DNA from: Nostoc sp. 'Peltigera membranacea cyanobiont' 210A
GTDB taxonomy: Bacteria > Cyanobacteriota > Cyanobacteriia > Cyanobacteriales > Nostocaceae
Reading direction: 5' to 3'
Assembly (NCBI RefSeq): GCF_002246015.1
Contig: NZ_NOLJ01000011.1
Coordinates: 94,295-158,294 of the forward strand
DNA length: 64,000 nt
In this document: in pieces, positions 1 to 8,950 of the stretch
Layout: each line of letters begins with the position of its first letter
How positions within the stretch are numbered: position 1 is the first letter of the stretch
Position numbers and translations under genes: made by a program
Notes under the pieces: generated by a model
What the model saw: only the letters and a program-made list of their open reading frames with translations
What the model was told of the DNA's origin: nothing
The model's database searches: none

Positions 1-499
1 TTGCATCCCTCAAACCAGTTTTTTCAGCATTTCCGTGTCGCCAAAGGATCTCCAAGCCAGTATTTCTAGCTTTATCTTCCGCCCTTACCAACATATAAGG
101 TGATAAGTCCAAACCAATAACTTCCGCTTCGGGGAAAGCCTGTTTTAACATTAATGTAGTGGAACCAGTGCCGCAGCCTAAATCGAGTATGCGTCGTGGT
201 TTCACCTGGACAGCATCAACTAAAGCTTGACGGACAATACCTTCATTAGGCGGTAGAACGTATTGAGTAATCGGATCGTAAGTAACTGCTGCATCGGAAT
301 TGAGATATCCGCCAGCAATCCCGTGAAAGTTTTGATTACTGTAGTACGACGGAATTATGACATCATCTCGCCGATAGCGATCGCTCTCTTTTTCCCAATC
401 AATACTATCAGCGTAACGCCGTAACCCATCTTCATCAATCAAAAGACGCACTACAGGGGATAAAAAACGTTCCCAGATTGTATCTTGACGGACTGCCAT
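1..499 (-). CDS. Class I SAM-dependent methyltransferase (C-terminus cut by window edge)
   Basis: The reading frame runs from an ATG at 499-497 to the window edge, giving the first 166 residues without a stop. A Rossmann SAM-binding motif I, ILDLGCGTGSTT, lies at residues 104-115 after a mostly helical N-terminal segment, and the acidic end of strand beta-2 (VIGLDLS) follows about 15 residues later. This is the usual order for a class I methyltransferase. The substrate cannot be told. The N-terminal 100 residues, with the SYYSNQNFHGIAGGYLN segment, look like a cyanobacterial methyltransferase family of unknown substrate. The gene points away from rtcB. The call rests on motif I and the fold order; the missing C-terminus prevents anything finer. 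Confidence 0.8.
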   Translation of the reverse strand, partial: MAVRQDTIWERFLSPVVRLLIDEDGLRRYADSIDWEKESDRYRRDDVIIPSYYSNQNFHGIAGGYLNSDAAVTYDPITQYVLPPNEGIVRQALVDAVQVKPRRILDLGCGTGSTTLMLKQAFPEAEVIGLDLSPYMLVRAEDKARNTGLEILWRHGNAEKTGLRDA

Positions 500-816
500 A
501 TTGTGTCAGAACTTTAAGGAGCTATTTAAACAAAGTGATTTTCTTTACAAATTTTAATACATCTGGGAAGTATCTGCTTTCTGTCTGTGGTGATAGGTTG
601 ACGCCTGTAATCCAATTTGCTACATTTGTATTACAATGTGTAACTCCTAAAAGTAGTTCTTCAGCTTCACGAAAATTGAGGGAGCCAGATGAAAGACAAT
701 ACAACATTTAAATTGCTACAACTAACTAGGTAATGGGTTATAAGTCATACCGATAATTAACAGTGCCCAATACCCAATCCAAACTCTAAAATTTAAAATC
801 CAAAATAGAAACGATT
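500..816. other. Intergenic region between divergent methyltransferase and rtcB genes
   Basis: About 317 bases without a convincing gene. The stretch 722-805 is AT-rich and has the loose repetitive texture (cccaatacccaatcc, aaaatttaaaatccaaaa) common between Nostocales genes. It should hold both divergent promoters, but I see no clear -35/-10 pair. No Shine-Dalgarno sequence stands out ahead of the rtcB ATG. Confidence 0.5.
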
Positions 817-1998
817 ATGCCCTACGAAAAGTTAGAAATTACCACACCAGCACCCGTTTTATCTTGGGCAAATCACTCTTTGAGCCCAGAAGAAACCAGG
901 ATGGCTAAGAATGTGGCATCATTACCATTTGTATTTAAGCACGTGGCATTAATGCCAGATGTTCACTTAGGAAAAGGTGCTTTAGTGGGTTCTGTAATTG
1001 CAACCAAAGAGGCAATTATCCCAGCGGCTGTCGGTGTGGATATTGGTTGCGGAATGAGCGCTATCAAAACAGCATTTACCGCCGAACAACTAGAAGGTAA
1101 ACTGAAGAAAATACGCTTGGATATTGAAGCAGCAATTCCAACTGGATTTAACGAAAATAAAGACGTTGAAAAATCCGTCAGTAATTGGCAACACTGGGAT
1201 AATTTTAAAGACTTGCATCGCGGTGTGCAAGACCTACAAAGTAAAGCAATGAAACAGATGGGTTCTCTCGGTGGAGGAAATCACTTTATTGAAGTGTGCC
1301 TCGATACAGAGAATCAAGTTTGGCTGATGCTGCATTCTGGTTCGCGTAACATTGGCAATAAACTCGCCCAGTGTCATATTCACACAGCCAGAGAATTAGC
1401 AAAAATGGCAGGTAATAAATTGCCTGACCCAGATTTGGCTCACTTTGTCGCTGGTACACCAGAATTCCAAGCATATTGGCATGATTTACAATGGTCACAA
1501 AACTATGCGCGTGTCAACCGCGATGTAATGATGGCGCGTTTTAAGCACATAGTTGAGAAGCATCTGGCAGGTGGGAAGGCAACTAAACCTTTATTGCAGG
1601 TTAATTGTCATCACAATTACGCCGAAAAAGAAGTGCATTTTGACGAGGATGTATACGTCACTCGTAAGGGTGCAGTCCGCGCCCAGACTGAAGATTATGG
1701 GATTATTCCTGGTTCGATGGGGGCGAAATCTTTTATCGTTAAGGGTAAAGGTAATGCTCATAGTTTTTGTTCTTGTTCTCATGGTGCAGGACGTTTGATG
1801 TCTAGAAATAAGGCAAAAAATGTCTACACGCTTGATGATTTGATAGAGCAAACAAATGGCGTAGAATGCCGCAAAGATGAGGGTGTCTTAGATGAAATTC
1901 CTGGTGCTTATAAGCCGATAGAACAAGTTATGGCAAATCAAGCGGATTTGGTTGAGGTTGTAGCAACGCTCAAGCAAGTTCTTTGTGTTAAGGGATAA
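817..1998 (+). CDS. rtcB: RtcB family RNA ligase
   Basis: RtcB joins RNA 3'-phosphate (or 2',3'-cyclic phosphate) ends to 5'-OH ends with GTP and Mn2+, through a GMP-histidine intermediate. The 393-residue protein is the short form. Visible landmarks are the metal-site segments with His50 (LMPDVHLGKG) and Asp75/Cys78 (AVGVDIGCGM), the GGGNHFIEV motif (152-160, His156), HSGSR (His173), CHHNYAE (264-270) and the C-terminal SHGAGRLMSR (321-330), where His322 fits the residue that carries GMP. All key positions look intact. The gene stands alone, with a terminator 8 bases after its stop, so it is probably monocistronic. In bacteria RtcB usually acts in RNA repair or tRNA healing; no archease or RtcR regulator is seen nearby. 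Confidence 0.95.
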   Translation: MPYEKLEITTPAPVLSWANHSLSPEETRMAKNVASLPFVFKHVALMPDVHLGKGALVGSVIATKEAIIPAAVGVDIGCGMSAIKTAFTAEQLEGKLKKIRLDIEAAIPTGFNENKDVEKSVSNWQHWDNFKDLHRGVQDLQSKAMKQMGSLGGGNHFIEVCLDTENQVWLMLHSGSRNIGNKLAQCHIHTARELAKMAGNKLPDPDLAHFVAGTPEFQAYWHDLQWSQNYARVNRDVMMARFKHIVEKHLAGGKATKPLLQVNCHHNYAEKEVHFDEDVYVTRKGAVRAQTEDYGIIPGSMGAKSFIVKGKGNAHSFCSCSHGAGRLMSRNKAKNVYTLDDLIEQTNGVECRKDEGVLDEIPGAYKPIEQVMANQADLVEVVATLKQVLCVKG

Positions 1999-2005
1999 AT
2001 TTGTC

Positions 2006-2032
2006 AGGTGGGTAATGCCCACCTTTTTTATT
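2006..2032 (+). terminator. Rho-independent terminator of rtcB
   Basis: A perfect 7-bp stem AGGTGGG/CCCACCT (2006-2012 with 2018-2024, five-base loop) is followed at once by a run of T. It starts 8 bases after the rtcB stop codon. This is a classic intrinsic terminator. Confidence 0.85.
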
Positions 2033-2471
2033 TTTTTAAAGGCTGAGGTATGCTGAGATAAGCGCAGAGGTACGCTGAGGAAGAAATGATTGTTTTAAGT
2101 GAATCGACTGAACAAATAGAGCCATCTGCCAGCGCTAGTGAAAATAAATTAATCACTGAGGTTGCCCAATTATTCATCAAGACTGGATGTAGAGATTGTT
2201 AGGCGGTATTACTTGCATCCAAAAAAAAGTATAAGTGGATGATAAATTACTAGTGTTTATAGAAAGTTAAAAATATTCACCATTTTTATCTTTATTAAAG
2301 TCTTATATTCTTTTGGTTTTGGAGAATTATTTGTTTATACGGCAATCTAGAGCAAATGGCAGAATTAAAAGCAGAGTATCGTCAAAAAATTGAAGCAGAA
2401 GCAACCGAGCAATGAGCTAGGTACGAAAATCTGACTTTTTTTGTAACTGGTATAAAGGTTTAGAGCAAACT
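2033..2471. other. Gene-poor stretch with two tiny ORF remnants
   Basis: No full gene is visible. Two short plus-strand frames exist: 2086-2202 (38 codons, beginning MIVLSES and ending TGCRDC) and 2356-2415 (19 codons, MAELKAEYRQKIEAEATEQ). The second is rich in charged helical residues and looks like the tail or debris of a larger gene. Neither has a good ribosome binding site, so I do not call them genes. The rest is AT-rich. Confidence 0.4.
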
Positions 2472-3386
2472 CTAATTTTCTATTGTATTTAGCCAATTCA
2501 TCAAATCAGCTTCACTGACAAAATCTAGTAATACTTCACCCAAGTCCTCTAACTGAGCCAAGGACAACTCTTGCAAGCGAGATTGTAACTGAGAATTAAT
2601 TGAACCAAGCCGACGAGTTAATAGACGTATCACTAGCCTTAGTTCTGATTGTCTTCCTTGTTCAATACCTTGTTCAATACCTTGTTCAATACCTTGTTCA
2701 ATACCTTGTTCAATACCTTGTTCAATGCCTCTTTGTCTACCTTCTTGAAGTCCTTCTTCAAGAATTTCTTGATAAATCGCAGATTCTCTCATATCTTCTC
2801 TCCTCAAAAACTGACGAATTAGTTCTGGCTCGAATACCAACCCTGCTAGAAGTTGGGTACATACCGAGATACTCTGCTTGGTGGCTTCTTCTTCAATCAT
2901 ACTCACTTGAACTGCCACCTGTTGAAGTAAGTTTTGAGGAGAATCTGTTCGCGCCAAAGTTGCCAGAGGTAATAAACCAGGAGATAACAATAAAGGTTCT
3001 GGATCTTGTTCCCAAATTCGGATGATGCGATAACGGTGGGTAGTATTGCGGGCAGTAAATTGATCTACAAAGACAGCTTCTGAAGTTGTGGGTTTAAGAA
3101 AAATCACTACCTGCTCGATATCACAATTGTATTGTCGATATAGCCGCACCCAATAATCCAACATCCGCAGTGGCAAGGGTGGAGTGGATGCTGGTAAGGT
3201 TTGAAACTCTAAATGCAGTATTTGATTGGCAGTTTGCAAAAAGGTTACTGAGTCGGCACGGATTGGTTCTTGATTTAATTCTGTTTTGAGAATCTGGATA
3301 TCCGTTGCTTCAGATGCGAGTAAGTAGCGGATAAAATCTTCTGGATACTGCTCAACCAGATATTTTAGGGTGTTGTCGTATGTCAC
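2472..3386 (-). CDS. Rpn family PD-(D/E)XK nuclease / DUF4351 protein
   Basis: A 304-residue protein. The N-terminal two thirds match the Rpn (recombination-promoting nuclease, 'putative transposase') families common in cyanobacteria: an early DNTLKYLVEQYPEDF segment, then ILHLEFQT, which fits the E-x-Q/K part of a PD-(D/E)XK active site, then a basic segment with RMLDYWVRLYRQY. Residues 200-250 form a charged linker with six GIEQ units, encoded by a perfect tandem repeat. The last 55 residues (RLVIRLLTRRLG to DLMNWL) fit DUF4351. Such proteins are widespread and repeated in Nostocales; the role in the cell is unclear, with DNA cleavage and recombination the best-supported activity for characterised relatives. 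Single gene; no partner evident. Confidence 0.8.
   Translation of the reverse strand: MTYDNTLKYLVEQYPEDFIRYLLASEATDIQILKTELNQEPIRADSVTFLQTANQILHLEFQTLPASTPPLPLRMLDYWVRLYRQYNCDIEQVVIFLKPTTSEAVFVDQFTARNTTHRYRIIRIWEQDPEPLLLSPGLLPLATLARTDSPQNLLQQVAVQVSMIEEEATKQSISVCTQLLAGLVFEPELIRQFLRREDMRESAIYQEILEEGLQEGRQRGIEQGIEQGIEQGIEQGIEQGIEQGRQSELRLVIRLLTRRLGSINSQLQSRLQELSLAQLEDLGEVLLDFVSEADLMNWLNTIEN
2656..2727 (-). repeat. Six tandem 12-bp units inside the Rpn gene
   Basis: Six consecutive copies of ccttgttcaata (plus-strand reading; the last ends in g). On the coding strand they encode GIEQ six times. The unit is a multiple of three, so copy-number change keeps the frame and only changes linker length. 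Confidence 0.9.
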
Positions 3387-3452
3387 TCGTGATAAATAGC
3401 TAGGCGTAAATCAATTAAAGTTTGTAGTATTGAAGCGTAAGTATTGTTTGTT

Positions 3453-3498
3453 GTTAGCGCTACTCTACGAAAAACTGCTGTTCGCTGATAGCGCTAAC
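3453..3498. repeat. Inverted repeat downstream of the pyruvate dehydrogenase E2 gene
   Basis: Ten-base arms GTTAGCGCTA (3453-3462) and TAGCGCTAAC (3489-3498) are perfect inverted copies with a 26-base spacer. The pair lies just after the stop of the minus-strand E2 gene, so it could fold in that transcript, but there is no clear U-run. It may be a dispersed palindrome rather than a terminator. Confidence 0.5.
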
Positions 3499-3523
3499 AT
3501 TTAAATTTGGTGTCTTTTCAAAA

Positions 3524-4825
3524 TTACAGTGTCAAAGATTGAGGATTCGTCTCAATCAATTTTGCTAAATCTTGCAAGAACGCCGCAGCATGGGCACCAT
3601 AAATAATCCGGTGGTCAGAAGTAATATTGACTTGCATTTGTTGACGCACGCCAAATAAACCGTCGGGTGTTGCTACTACTTGCGGACGAGATGCCCCGAT
3701 CGCTAAAATTGAACCTTGTCCAGGCGGTAAAATTGCATCAAATTTATCTACGCCAAACATCCCCAAATTGGACAAGGTAAAAGTACCACTGTTGTATTCT
3801 TGGGGTTGTAGTTGTTTTGCCCTAGCACGTTCTACCAAAGACTTCCAAGTACGCGATAGAGAATATATATCCACTGCGTCTGCATTTTGCAGCACAGGTG
3901 TAATCAATCCCCCGTCATCCATCGCTACTGCTACGGAAATGTTGATATCAGAATGATAAACAATACCCTGGTCTGAGTAACTAGCATTTAACAATGGGTG
4001 TTTTTGCAATGTCACTGCTACAGCTTTCGCCAATAGCGCTGTCATTGTCACGCCTTTGGATTTAATTTGTTTATAAAGTTTGTCTAATCCATCGGTGGTA
4101 ATTGTATAACCCACACGGAAGACGGGCACGGATATAGTAGCTACCATGTTCCGCACTACGGCATTTTGGAAGGTAGTTAAAGGTACAGTTTGACCAGGAA
4201 CAGCCGCTGCCACGGGTGCAGGTGCTGGTGTGCGAGGTGCTGGGGGTGCAACTGGGGCGCTGGTTGGTACGGGTGCTGGTGGAGCAACTGGGGCAGGTGC
4301 AGGTTGCTTGCCTTTATTAGACAATGCTTCTACATCTTCGGCGACAATACGACCGTGGGGGCCACTACCTTGGAGTGTAGTTAAATCAACTTTGAGTTCT
4401 TTGGCTAACTTGCGGGCACGGGGTGAAGCTACCAGCCTTCCTTCTTTGTGGTTAGACCCGTTTTGAGACGCTAAGGCAGGTGTTGCGGCTGAGGCTGTGG
4501 CGGCAACTGGTTCTGGGGAAGAGGTAGGAGTAGCAGCCGCGCCAGAGGAATTGGCAAGAGATTTCGCCTGTTCAATTTCAGCTTCCGTTTCAGCGATGAA
4601 GGCGATCGCAGATCCTACTGGGGCAGTTTCACCAGCTTCAACTATGATATGGGCAAGAAATCCCTCATAAAAGGTTTCTACATCCATATCTGCCTTATCT
4701 GACTCTACAACCACCACTGTTTCGCCTTTTTCCACTTTGTCCCCAGGCGATTTCACCCAGGAGACGATTTTGCCTTCCGTCATGGTGGAACTCAGCGCCG
4801 GCATAAATACTTCGTGAATGCTCAT
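3524..4825 (-). CDS. pdhC: Dihydrolipoamide acetyltransferase (pyruvate dehydrogenase E2)
   Basis: E2 core of the pyruvate dehydrogenase complex: it moves the acetyl group from E1 to CoA on a lipoyl arm. The 433 residues show all parts in order. There is one lipoyl domain (about 1-80) with the ESDKADMDVE motif, Lys44 being the lipoylation site. A peripheral subunit-binding domain follows at about 126-165 (SPRARKLAKEL ... GSGPHGRIVAEDV). An Ala/Pro-rich flexible linker (about 170-210) leads to the CoA acyltransferase domain, ending near SDHRIIYGAHAA with catalytic His405. The Tyr-Gly after the histidine replaces the usual Asp-Gly; I believe this is normal for cyanobacterial E2. The gene stands apart from E1/E3 genes, as is common in cyanobacteria. 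The symbol odhB is also used for such genes. Confidence 0.93.
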   Translation of the reverse strand: MSIHEVFMPALSSTMTEGKIVSWVKSPGDKVEKGETVVVVESDKADMDVETFYEGFLAHIIVEAGETAPVGSAIAFIAETEAEIEQAKSLANSSGAAATPTSSPEPVAATASAATPALASQNGSNHKEGRLVASPRARKLAKELKVDLTTLQGSGPHGRIVAEDVEALSNKGKQPAPAPVAPPAPVPTSAPVAPPAPRTPAPAPVAAAVPGQTVPLTTFQNAVVRNMVATISVPVFRVGYTITTDGLDKLYKQIKSKGVTMTALLAKAVAVTLQKHPLLNASYSDQGIVYHSDINISVAVAMDDGGLITPVLQNADAVDIYSLSRTWKSLVERARAKQLQPQEYNSGTFTLSNLGMFGVDKFDAILPPGQGSILAIGASRPQVVATPDGLFGVRQQMQVNITSDHRIIYGAHAAAFLQDLAKLIETNPQSLTL

Positions 4826-5310
4826 AGGGTGGTTTGGAAATCAATGGTTTATGGACTTTAACAGTTTTTGTCAGATCGAATTGTATCTTGATGGGAGAGT
4901 TTTAGACTGTTTATATTTTAGGTTGGGCATTGGGCATAGTAGTTCCAAGTTCCGAGTTCCGTTAGCGGATAGCTAAGGTTTAGCCCGTGCTGAGTAAAGA
5001 AGTAAGATTCCCTACTCAGCACTCCTGAAGGGCATTGGCTATTCACTAATGACTCTAGGAACCTAAATATAGCTTAGAAGTCTATAGTACAGAGCTATCC
5101 TCAATGGTTAGCTAATATCTCGATCTTGTTAGTCATTGACTTGCAAAAACCACCATGAGTTTCTCACAGATTAAATGGGATTGCTATTTAATATTCCTCA
5201 TAACCACTACTTAAGATACAAGAGCTTCTCACGGATAGAGGATATAGGATGTAGTTCAATCTAGAATTCAAAATTGGTAATAAACCTATTTGAAATTCCT
5301 GTTTACTTTT
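4826..5310. other. Intergenic region without a visible gene
   Basis: About 485 bases between the divergent E2 gene and the small plus-strand gene at 5311. It carries low-complexity repeats (agttccaagttccgagttcc near 4940-4962) and a short inverted pair around 4990-5025 (tgctgagta ... tactcagca). No ORF of note and no convincing promoter consensus was seen. Confidence 0.45.
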
Positions 5311-5829
5311 ATGTCGGCAAAGCTGAAATTCTTTTTGATTGTGATATTAAGTATCTCTGCTACGGCTGGTACTGGAGTTTATATTATCCAGCACCAGCAA
5401 TCTGCACCGATTGTTGAGACTAGTGATGAGCAAACCCAGCAGATGGGAGCAATACATCAGTCTCAGGAAGTTGCAGCATTCTCAGAGCGTTCCGATTATC
5501 AAACTATACCTTTAGAAAAACTTAACTCATCTCTCCAAGGCAGTAATCCTACTACCCTTGCCCTGAATGCCTTTGAGGAGATAGCAGTGGGAGGATCGCG
5601 AAAGATAGAGGTAGTTTATCCCCAACCAAATCAGGCGTTAGTGACGATTACGCAAATCAAGCGGGGTAATAATTCAGTTGGGACGGTTAAATATCGAGCG
5701 GAGATGACAACCTTTGGGCGATCGCTTTTTATTAGCTCACCTCCAGTGTGGCAAATCGTTTGGGCTGGCTCCCAGGTGGAATGTTGGGCTGGGAGCCGTC
5801 ACACTAAGTTAAATCACATCTGTCATTAG
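5311..5829 (+). CDS. Hypothetical secreted or membrane-anchored protein
   Basis: Not recognised. The ATG at 5311 gives 172 residues. A TTG 21 bases upstream would add seven residues (MKFLFTF), but the ATG start gives a cleaner signal: SAKLKFF, then a hydrophobic stretch (about 8-26), then a polar Gln/Ser-rich region, typical of a signal peptide or single N-terminal anchor. The body has a short beta-rich segment (about 90-150), followed by a C-terminal stretch with two cysteines (EC near 157 and HIC at the end) that could form a disulfide outside the cytoplasm. It probably works in the periplasm or thylakoid lumen. Neighbours do not suggest a pathway. Confidence 0.6.
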   Translation: MSAKLKFFLIVILSISATAGTGVYIIQHQQSAPIVETSDEQTQQMGAIHQSQEVAAFSERSDYQTIPLEKLNSSLQGSNPTTLALNAFEEIAVGGSRKIEVVYPQPNQALVTITQIKRGNNSVGTVKYRAEMTTFGRSLFISSPPVWQIVWAGSQVECWAGSRHTKLNHICH

Positions 5830-5879
5830 TCATTGGTCATTGCTAGCAAAACAAATGACTAATGACAAATGACAAATTT
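5819..5879. repeat. Heptamer tandem repeats (STRR type)
   Basis: Degenerate 7-base units TGTCATT, AGTCATT, GGTCATT, then inverted units AATGACT, AATGACA, AATGACA. Such heptamer arrays are typical of Nostocales intergenic DNA. The two sets are inverted relative to each other and could pair, lying between two convergent genes. Confidence 0.7.
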
Positions 5880-6327
5880 AAATGTCGCCGCGAATTTCTT
5901 CTACAACGCCATCGCGCAGAACGATTTCGACTTGCATTTTGCTAATCAGGTTATCACCAATTTCCACCCGGAAAAAGCCTTCCATTTGGAATTGGTTGAC
6001 TTCCTGATCTTGTTGGAGAAACTGCACTTGCTGGAGGTTTTGCAGCAACTGATTTTTCTGCTCTAAAAATTCGCTCTTCTTTTGATTGACTTGGAGTTGG
6101 ATATTGTCAATTTGTTGGAGAGTCTGAGGCCCAGGTGGTTGCAGACTCTGCTTTTGAATTGCTGCGATCGCTCTTTGTCCTTCAACGTCTAGCTGTTGCA
6201 GTTGCTGATCGAGTTGATTGATCTGGGTTTGCAGCTGCTGTTGTACTTCCTCTTTCCAGAGAGGAGTCACAATGACTTTAACGTTAACGACGCGTTTCAG
6301 AAGCAAATTAGATTTGGAGACATCCAT
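5878..6327 (-). CDS. YlqD family protein
   Basis: 149 residues matching the YlqD family of unknown function found in Firmicutes and cyanobacteria. The start (MDVSKSNLLLKRVVNVKVIVTPLWKEE) forms the first conserved strand. The middle (about 30-110) is a long Gln/Leu-rich coiled coil with heptads such as QQLQTQINQLDQQLQQLD. The end returns to a small beta module (FRVEIGDNL ... VEIVLRDGVVEEIRG). It lies 42 bases downstream of the acyl-activating enzyme gene on the same strand, so the two are probably cotranscribed. The function is not known; the coiled coil suggests an oligomer or scaffold. Confidence 0.85.
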   Translation of the reverse strand: MDVSKSNLLLKRVVNVKVIVTPLWKEEVQQQLQTQINQLDQQLQQLDVEGQRAIAAIQKQSLQPPGPQTLQQIDNIQLQVNQKKSEFLEQKNQLLQNLQQVQFLQQDQEVNQFQMEGFFRVEIGDNLISKMQVEIVLRDGVVEEIRGDI

Positions 6328-6369
6328 AAATATTTCACGTTCACTCTTTACGGTTAGCAGGTGGAATGA

Positions 6370-8346
6370 TCAGGCAAACATGCCGTCAATAATATCGCGA
6401 TAGCGTTCCGTGACGACATGTCGGCGAACTTTTAGTGTTTGTGTCATCAAGCCATTTTCGATGGAAAACGGTTCCAGGATGAGTTTAAACGTTCCGATGC
6501 GGTCATCCGGTCGATAGCCTGGACGATTTTGGACTTCCCGATTCAATTCTTGGCGAAATAAATCCTGGATCATTCTACTCTCCAAGTCAATTTTTTGACT
6601 ATCTGAGGAAGTCACCTGATTGTTGGGCGTATCCAGCGTTAGATTCTGACTTGCTGCCCATTTTTCTAAGGCTTCGACATTGGGGACAATTAAGGCTCCC
6701 AGGCTGCGCCGATCTTGGCCGATGAGCATAATTTGATCGATGTATGGCGATCGCAAACACGCATCTTCGATCGGCTGTGGCTCGATGTTTTCCCCGTTAG
6801 TCAATACAATCGTATCCTTCGCCCTGCCAGTCAGCACTAAGTCATCTTGTGGTGTCAGCCAACCCAAATCGCCGCTATCAAACCAACCTTCCGCGTCAAT
6901 TGCTTTTGCTGTCGCTTCGGGATTTTGGTAATAGCCTTGCATAATCTGCGGACCCCTCAACAATACTAAGCCTCGCTTCTCTATTGGTAAAGGCGCTTTT
7001 GTCTCAGGATCGACGATTTTAGCTTCTGTAGCCGGGAGTGGTAGCCCTGATGCGCCAATCAAATTCCGCCAAGGACGCCGTACATGGGTGACAGGAGAAG
7101 TTTCTGTCAAGCCATAGCCTTGCAAAATCTGCACGCCAATAATTTCAAAGAAATTATCTATGTGTCTGGGAAGCGCACCACCACCGCTAATCATCTGCTT
7201 AACTTGTCCTCCTGTAGCTTCCCGAACTTTGGCGTAAACCAGTCGTTCTCCCAAGGCATGGAGGGGTAATAAAGCCGATGCTTGGATCTTAGCTGCTAAT
7301 CGTTCGACGGCTGAAGCATGAAGATTATTTAAATCCAATCCCTGAGCAGTTCGCTGCGCTTTGATATATTTGTCGCTAATGCCCAATAAAAATTTAATTA
7401 GGCGTTGCTTGTTGGCTGGTTGTTCGCGGAACTGCTTTTGCACTCCTTCATAAATCGATTCCCACAGGCGGGGTACACCGACCATGTAATTGGGTTTAAA
7501 TTGTCTCAAATCCCCTTTTACAAAGCGCAAGTTGGTATAAACTTGGGTACAACCTTGAGATAGTAGGTAATATTCAACAGTTCGTTCATAGCTGTGCCAC
7601 GAAGGCAGGATACTGAGAACGATATCGCCGACATTTGGTTGCAATATTGTCCCAAAACTGATCACTTGGTGCATCAAGTTGTTATAAGACAGCATTACAC
7701 CCTTGGGTTTACCCGTAGTACCAGAGGTATAAATTAGAGTTGCTAGAGCGTCACGATTTTGCTTGACTGGCACAAAATTATGACTTTTCCCGATTTCGAG
7801 CAACTGTGAAAAGTTGAGTACCTTTAGGGTTTCGTCTGTTGGTGGTGCTTCATCGGAAAGTAAGATTACCACTTGAATTGGTAAATCTTTGAGGCGATCT
7901 TGGAGTTTTTTAAGTGTTTTTAAATCTTCAACGACGATCGCTGTACTGCCGCTATTAGTGATAATAAACAGCAGTTCTTCTTTTTCGGCTTGGGAACTAC
8001 GCACCGCATCAACGCCTCCAGCAGTCATTATGCCTTGATCGGCAATAAACCAGCGAGGACTATTGTCAGCAATTAGGGAAATGCGATCGCCTACCTTTAT
8101 TCCCAACCCTTGTAACCCAGCAGCAAATAGTTGCATTTGCTCTGCCAACTGGGTATAAGTAATCGCTACCTCTGGTTTAGCGTGAGGATTGCGGAGAGCG
8201 ACAACATCACCAAATCGTTGAGCTGCCAAAGGCCAAATTTCTGGTAACGATTCCACATTTGTGTAATCTACCAACCGCTTTAATGCTTGCCGTTCTCGCT
8301 CGTTAATGTTAGATAAAAAAGAAGACGCGGTTTGGGTTGTTGACAT
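6370..8346 (-). CDS. aas: AMP-dependent long-chain acyl-ACP/CoA synthetase
   Basis: 658-residue member of the ANL adenylating superfamily. In cyanobacteria this type (slr1609-like Aas) activates free fatty acids as acyl-AMP and loads them on acyl carrier protein, recycling fatty acids released from membrane lipids. The phosphate-binding P-loop motif TLIYTSGTTGKPKG is at about 203-216, the adenine/acyl motif LQGYGLTETSPV near 410, and the hinge region with WFDSGDLG and TGRAKDTIVL near 500. The length and the extra C-terminal residues fit long-chain enzymes rather than short acyl-CoA synthetases. The ATG at 8346 gives the full N-terminal helix. It is followed by ylqD. ACP versus CoA preference is inferred from the lineage, not seen. 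Confidence 0.9.
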   Translation of the reverse strand: MSTTQTASSFLSNINERERQALKRLVDYTNVESLPEIWPLAAQRFGDVVALRNPHAKPEVAITYTQLAEQMQLFAAGLQGLGIKVGDRISLIADNSPRWFIADQGIMTAGGVDAVRSSQAEKEELLFIITNSGSTAIVVEDLKTLKKLQDRLKDLPIQVVILLSDEAPPTDETLKVLNFSQLLEIGKSHNFVPVKQNRDALATLIYTSGTTGKPKGVMLSYNNLMHQVISFGTILQPNVGDIVLSILPSWHSYERTVEYYLLSQGCTQVYTNLRFVKGDLRQFKPNYMVGVPRLWESIYEGVQKQFREQPANKQRLIKFLLGISDKYIKAQRTAQGLDLNNLHASAVERLAAKIQASALLPLHALGERLVYAKVREATGGQVKQMISGGGALPRHIDNFFEIIGVQILQGYGLTETSPVTHVRRPWRNLIGASGLPLPATEAKIVDPETKAPLPIEKRGLVLLRGPQIMQGYYQNPEATAKAIDAEGWFDSGDLGWLTPQDDLVLTGRAKDTIVLTNGENIEPQPIEDACLRSPYIDQIMLIGQDRRSLGALIVPNVEALEKWAASQNLTLDTPNNQVTSSDSQKIDLESRMIQDLFRQELNREVQNRPGYRPDDRIGTFKLILEPFSIENGLMTQTLKVRRHVVTERYRDIIDGMFA

Positions 8347-8575
8347 AACACCTTACTTAAAGATTTTAAACTGATTATTTTCCAGCTTATTTTGTTATTC
8401 CGCTACAATAACCATCCTTATTATCCACATACCCTTCTGTGTACGATAATTCCAGGAATTCCACGTTTATATTTACAAAAATTTATGTTAAAGTTAATTT
8501 ACATAGAGTGCAAGCAATGATTGTGTTTGCATCTAAAAACAGCAATCGCCTATGTTTCACAGGAGATGATTACCT

Positions 8576-8821
8576 ATGAATTTTATCGACGGCATAATGC
8601 TAACGTTGCTCAATATTGCTGCTTGCATAGCGTTACCGAAGATTTTAGCTATTCTTTTGGCTGATAAAACCAAACTTACTGAAACATTGGCGAATGGTTC
8701 CAAATTACAAGCAGCTAAAATTGAACTTACAAGTTTTCCTTATTGTACAGCTTACCAATTGACAGGTAGCCAATACTGTAAATTCAGTCCTGATTTTTGT
8801 GCCAACTGTTCTCCGAATTGA
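8576..8821 (+). CDS. Small hypothetical protein with a hydrophobic N-terminus
   Basis: 81 residues, not recognised. A good ribosome binding site (AGGAG at 8561-8565, about 10 bases ahead of the ATG) and a strong hairpin with a T-run about 95 bases after the stop support a real gene. Residues 4-30 are hydrophobic (a short membrane helix or signal), followed by a small polar region with a C-terminal cluster of cysteines (FPYC, YCKFSPDFCANC). The paired cysteines could bind metal or form disulfides. It stands alone, divergent from aas. Confidence 0.6.
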   Translation: MNFIDGIMLTLLNIAACIALPKILAILLADKTKLTETLANGSKLQAAKIELTSFPYCTAYQLTGSQYCKFSPDFCANCSPN

Positions 8822-8916
8822 TGGACTGTTTGTCAGAAAAATTCCTCGGTACTTCCGAAAACCAGCAATTCAATTAATTCTTCAACACATATTCATTCTC
8901 GTTTCGACAGCTTGAA

Positions 8917-8950
8917 ATCCCCGACTTTTTCAATAAGTCGGGGATATTTT
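8917..8950 (+). terminator. Hairpin with T-run, built from a repeated GTCGGGGAT palindrome
   Basis: Perfect 11-bp arms ATCCCCGACTT (8917-8927) and AAGTCGGGGAT (8935-8945), followed by a T-rich stretch. It can serve as terminator for the small gene at 8576. The same palindrome core is found inside both MITE copies and at 36159-36186, so it may be a repeat used as a terminator. Confidence 0.65.

Noticed and set aside
478-711. Plus-strand 77-codon frame over the methyltransferase start
   Set aside because: It overlaps the real minus-strand start and its translation has no family character or ribosome binding site.
2600-3025. Plus-strand frame with repeated LVQY units
   Set aside because: It is the antisense reading of the 12-bp repeat inside the Rpn gene; the minus strand has clear homology.
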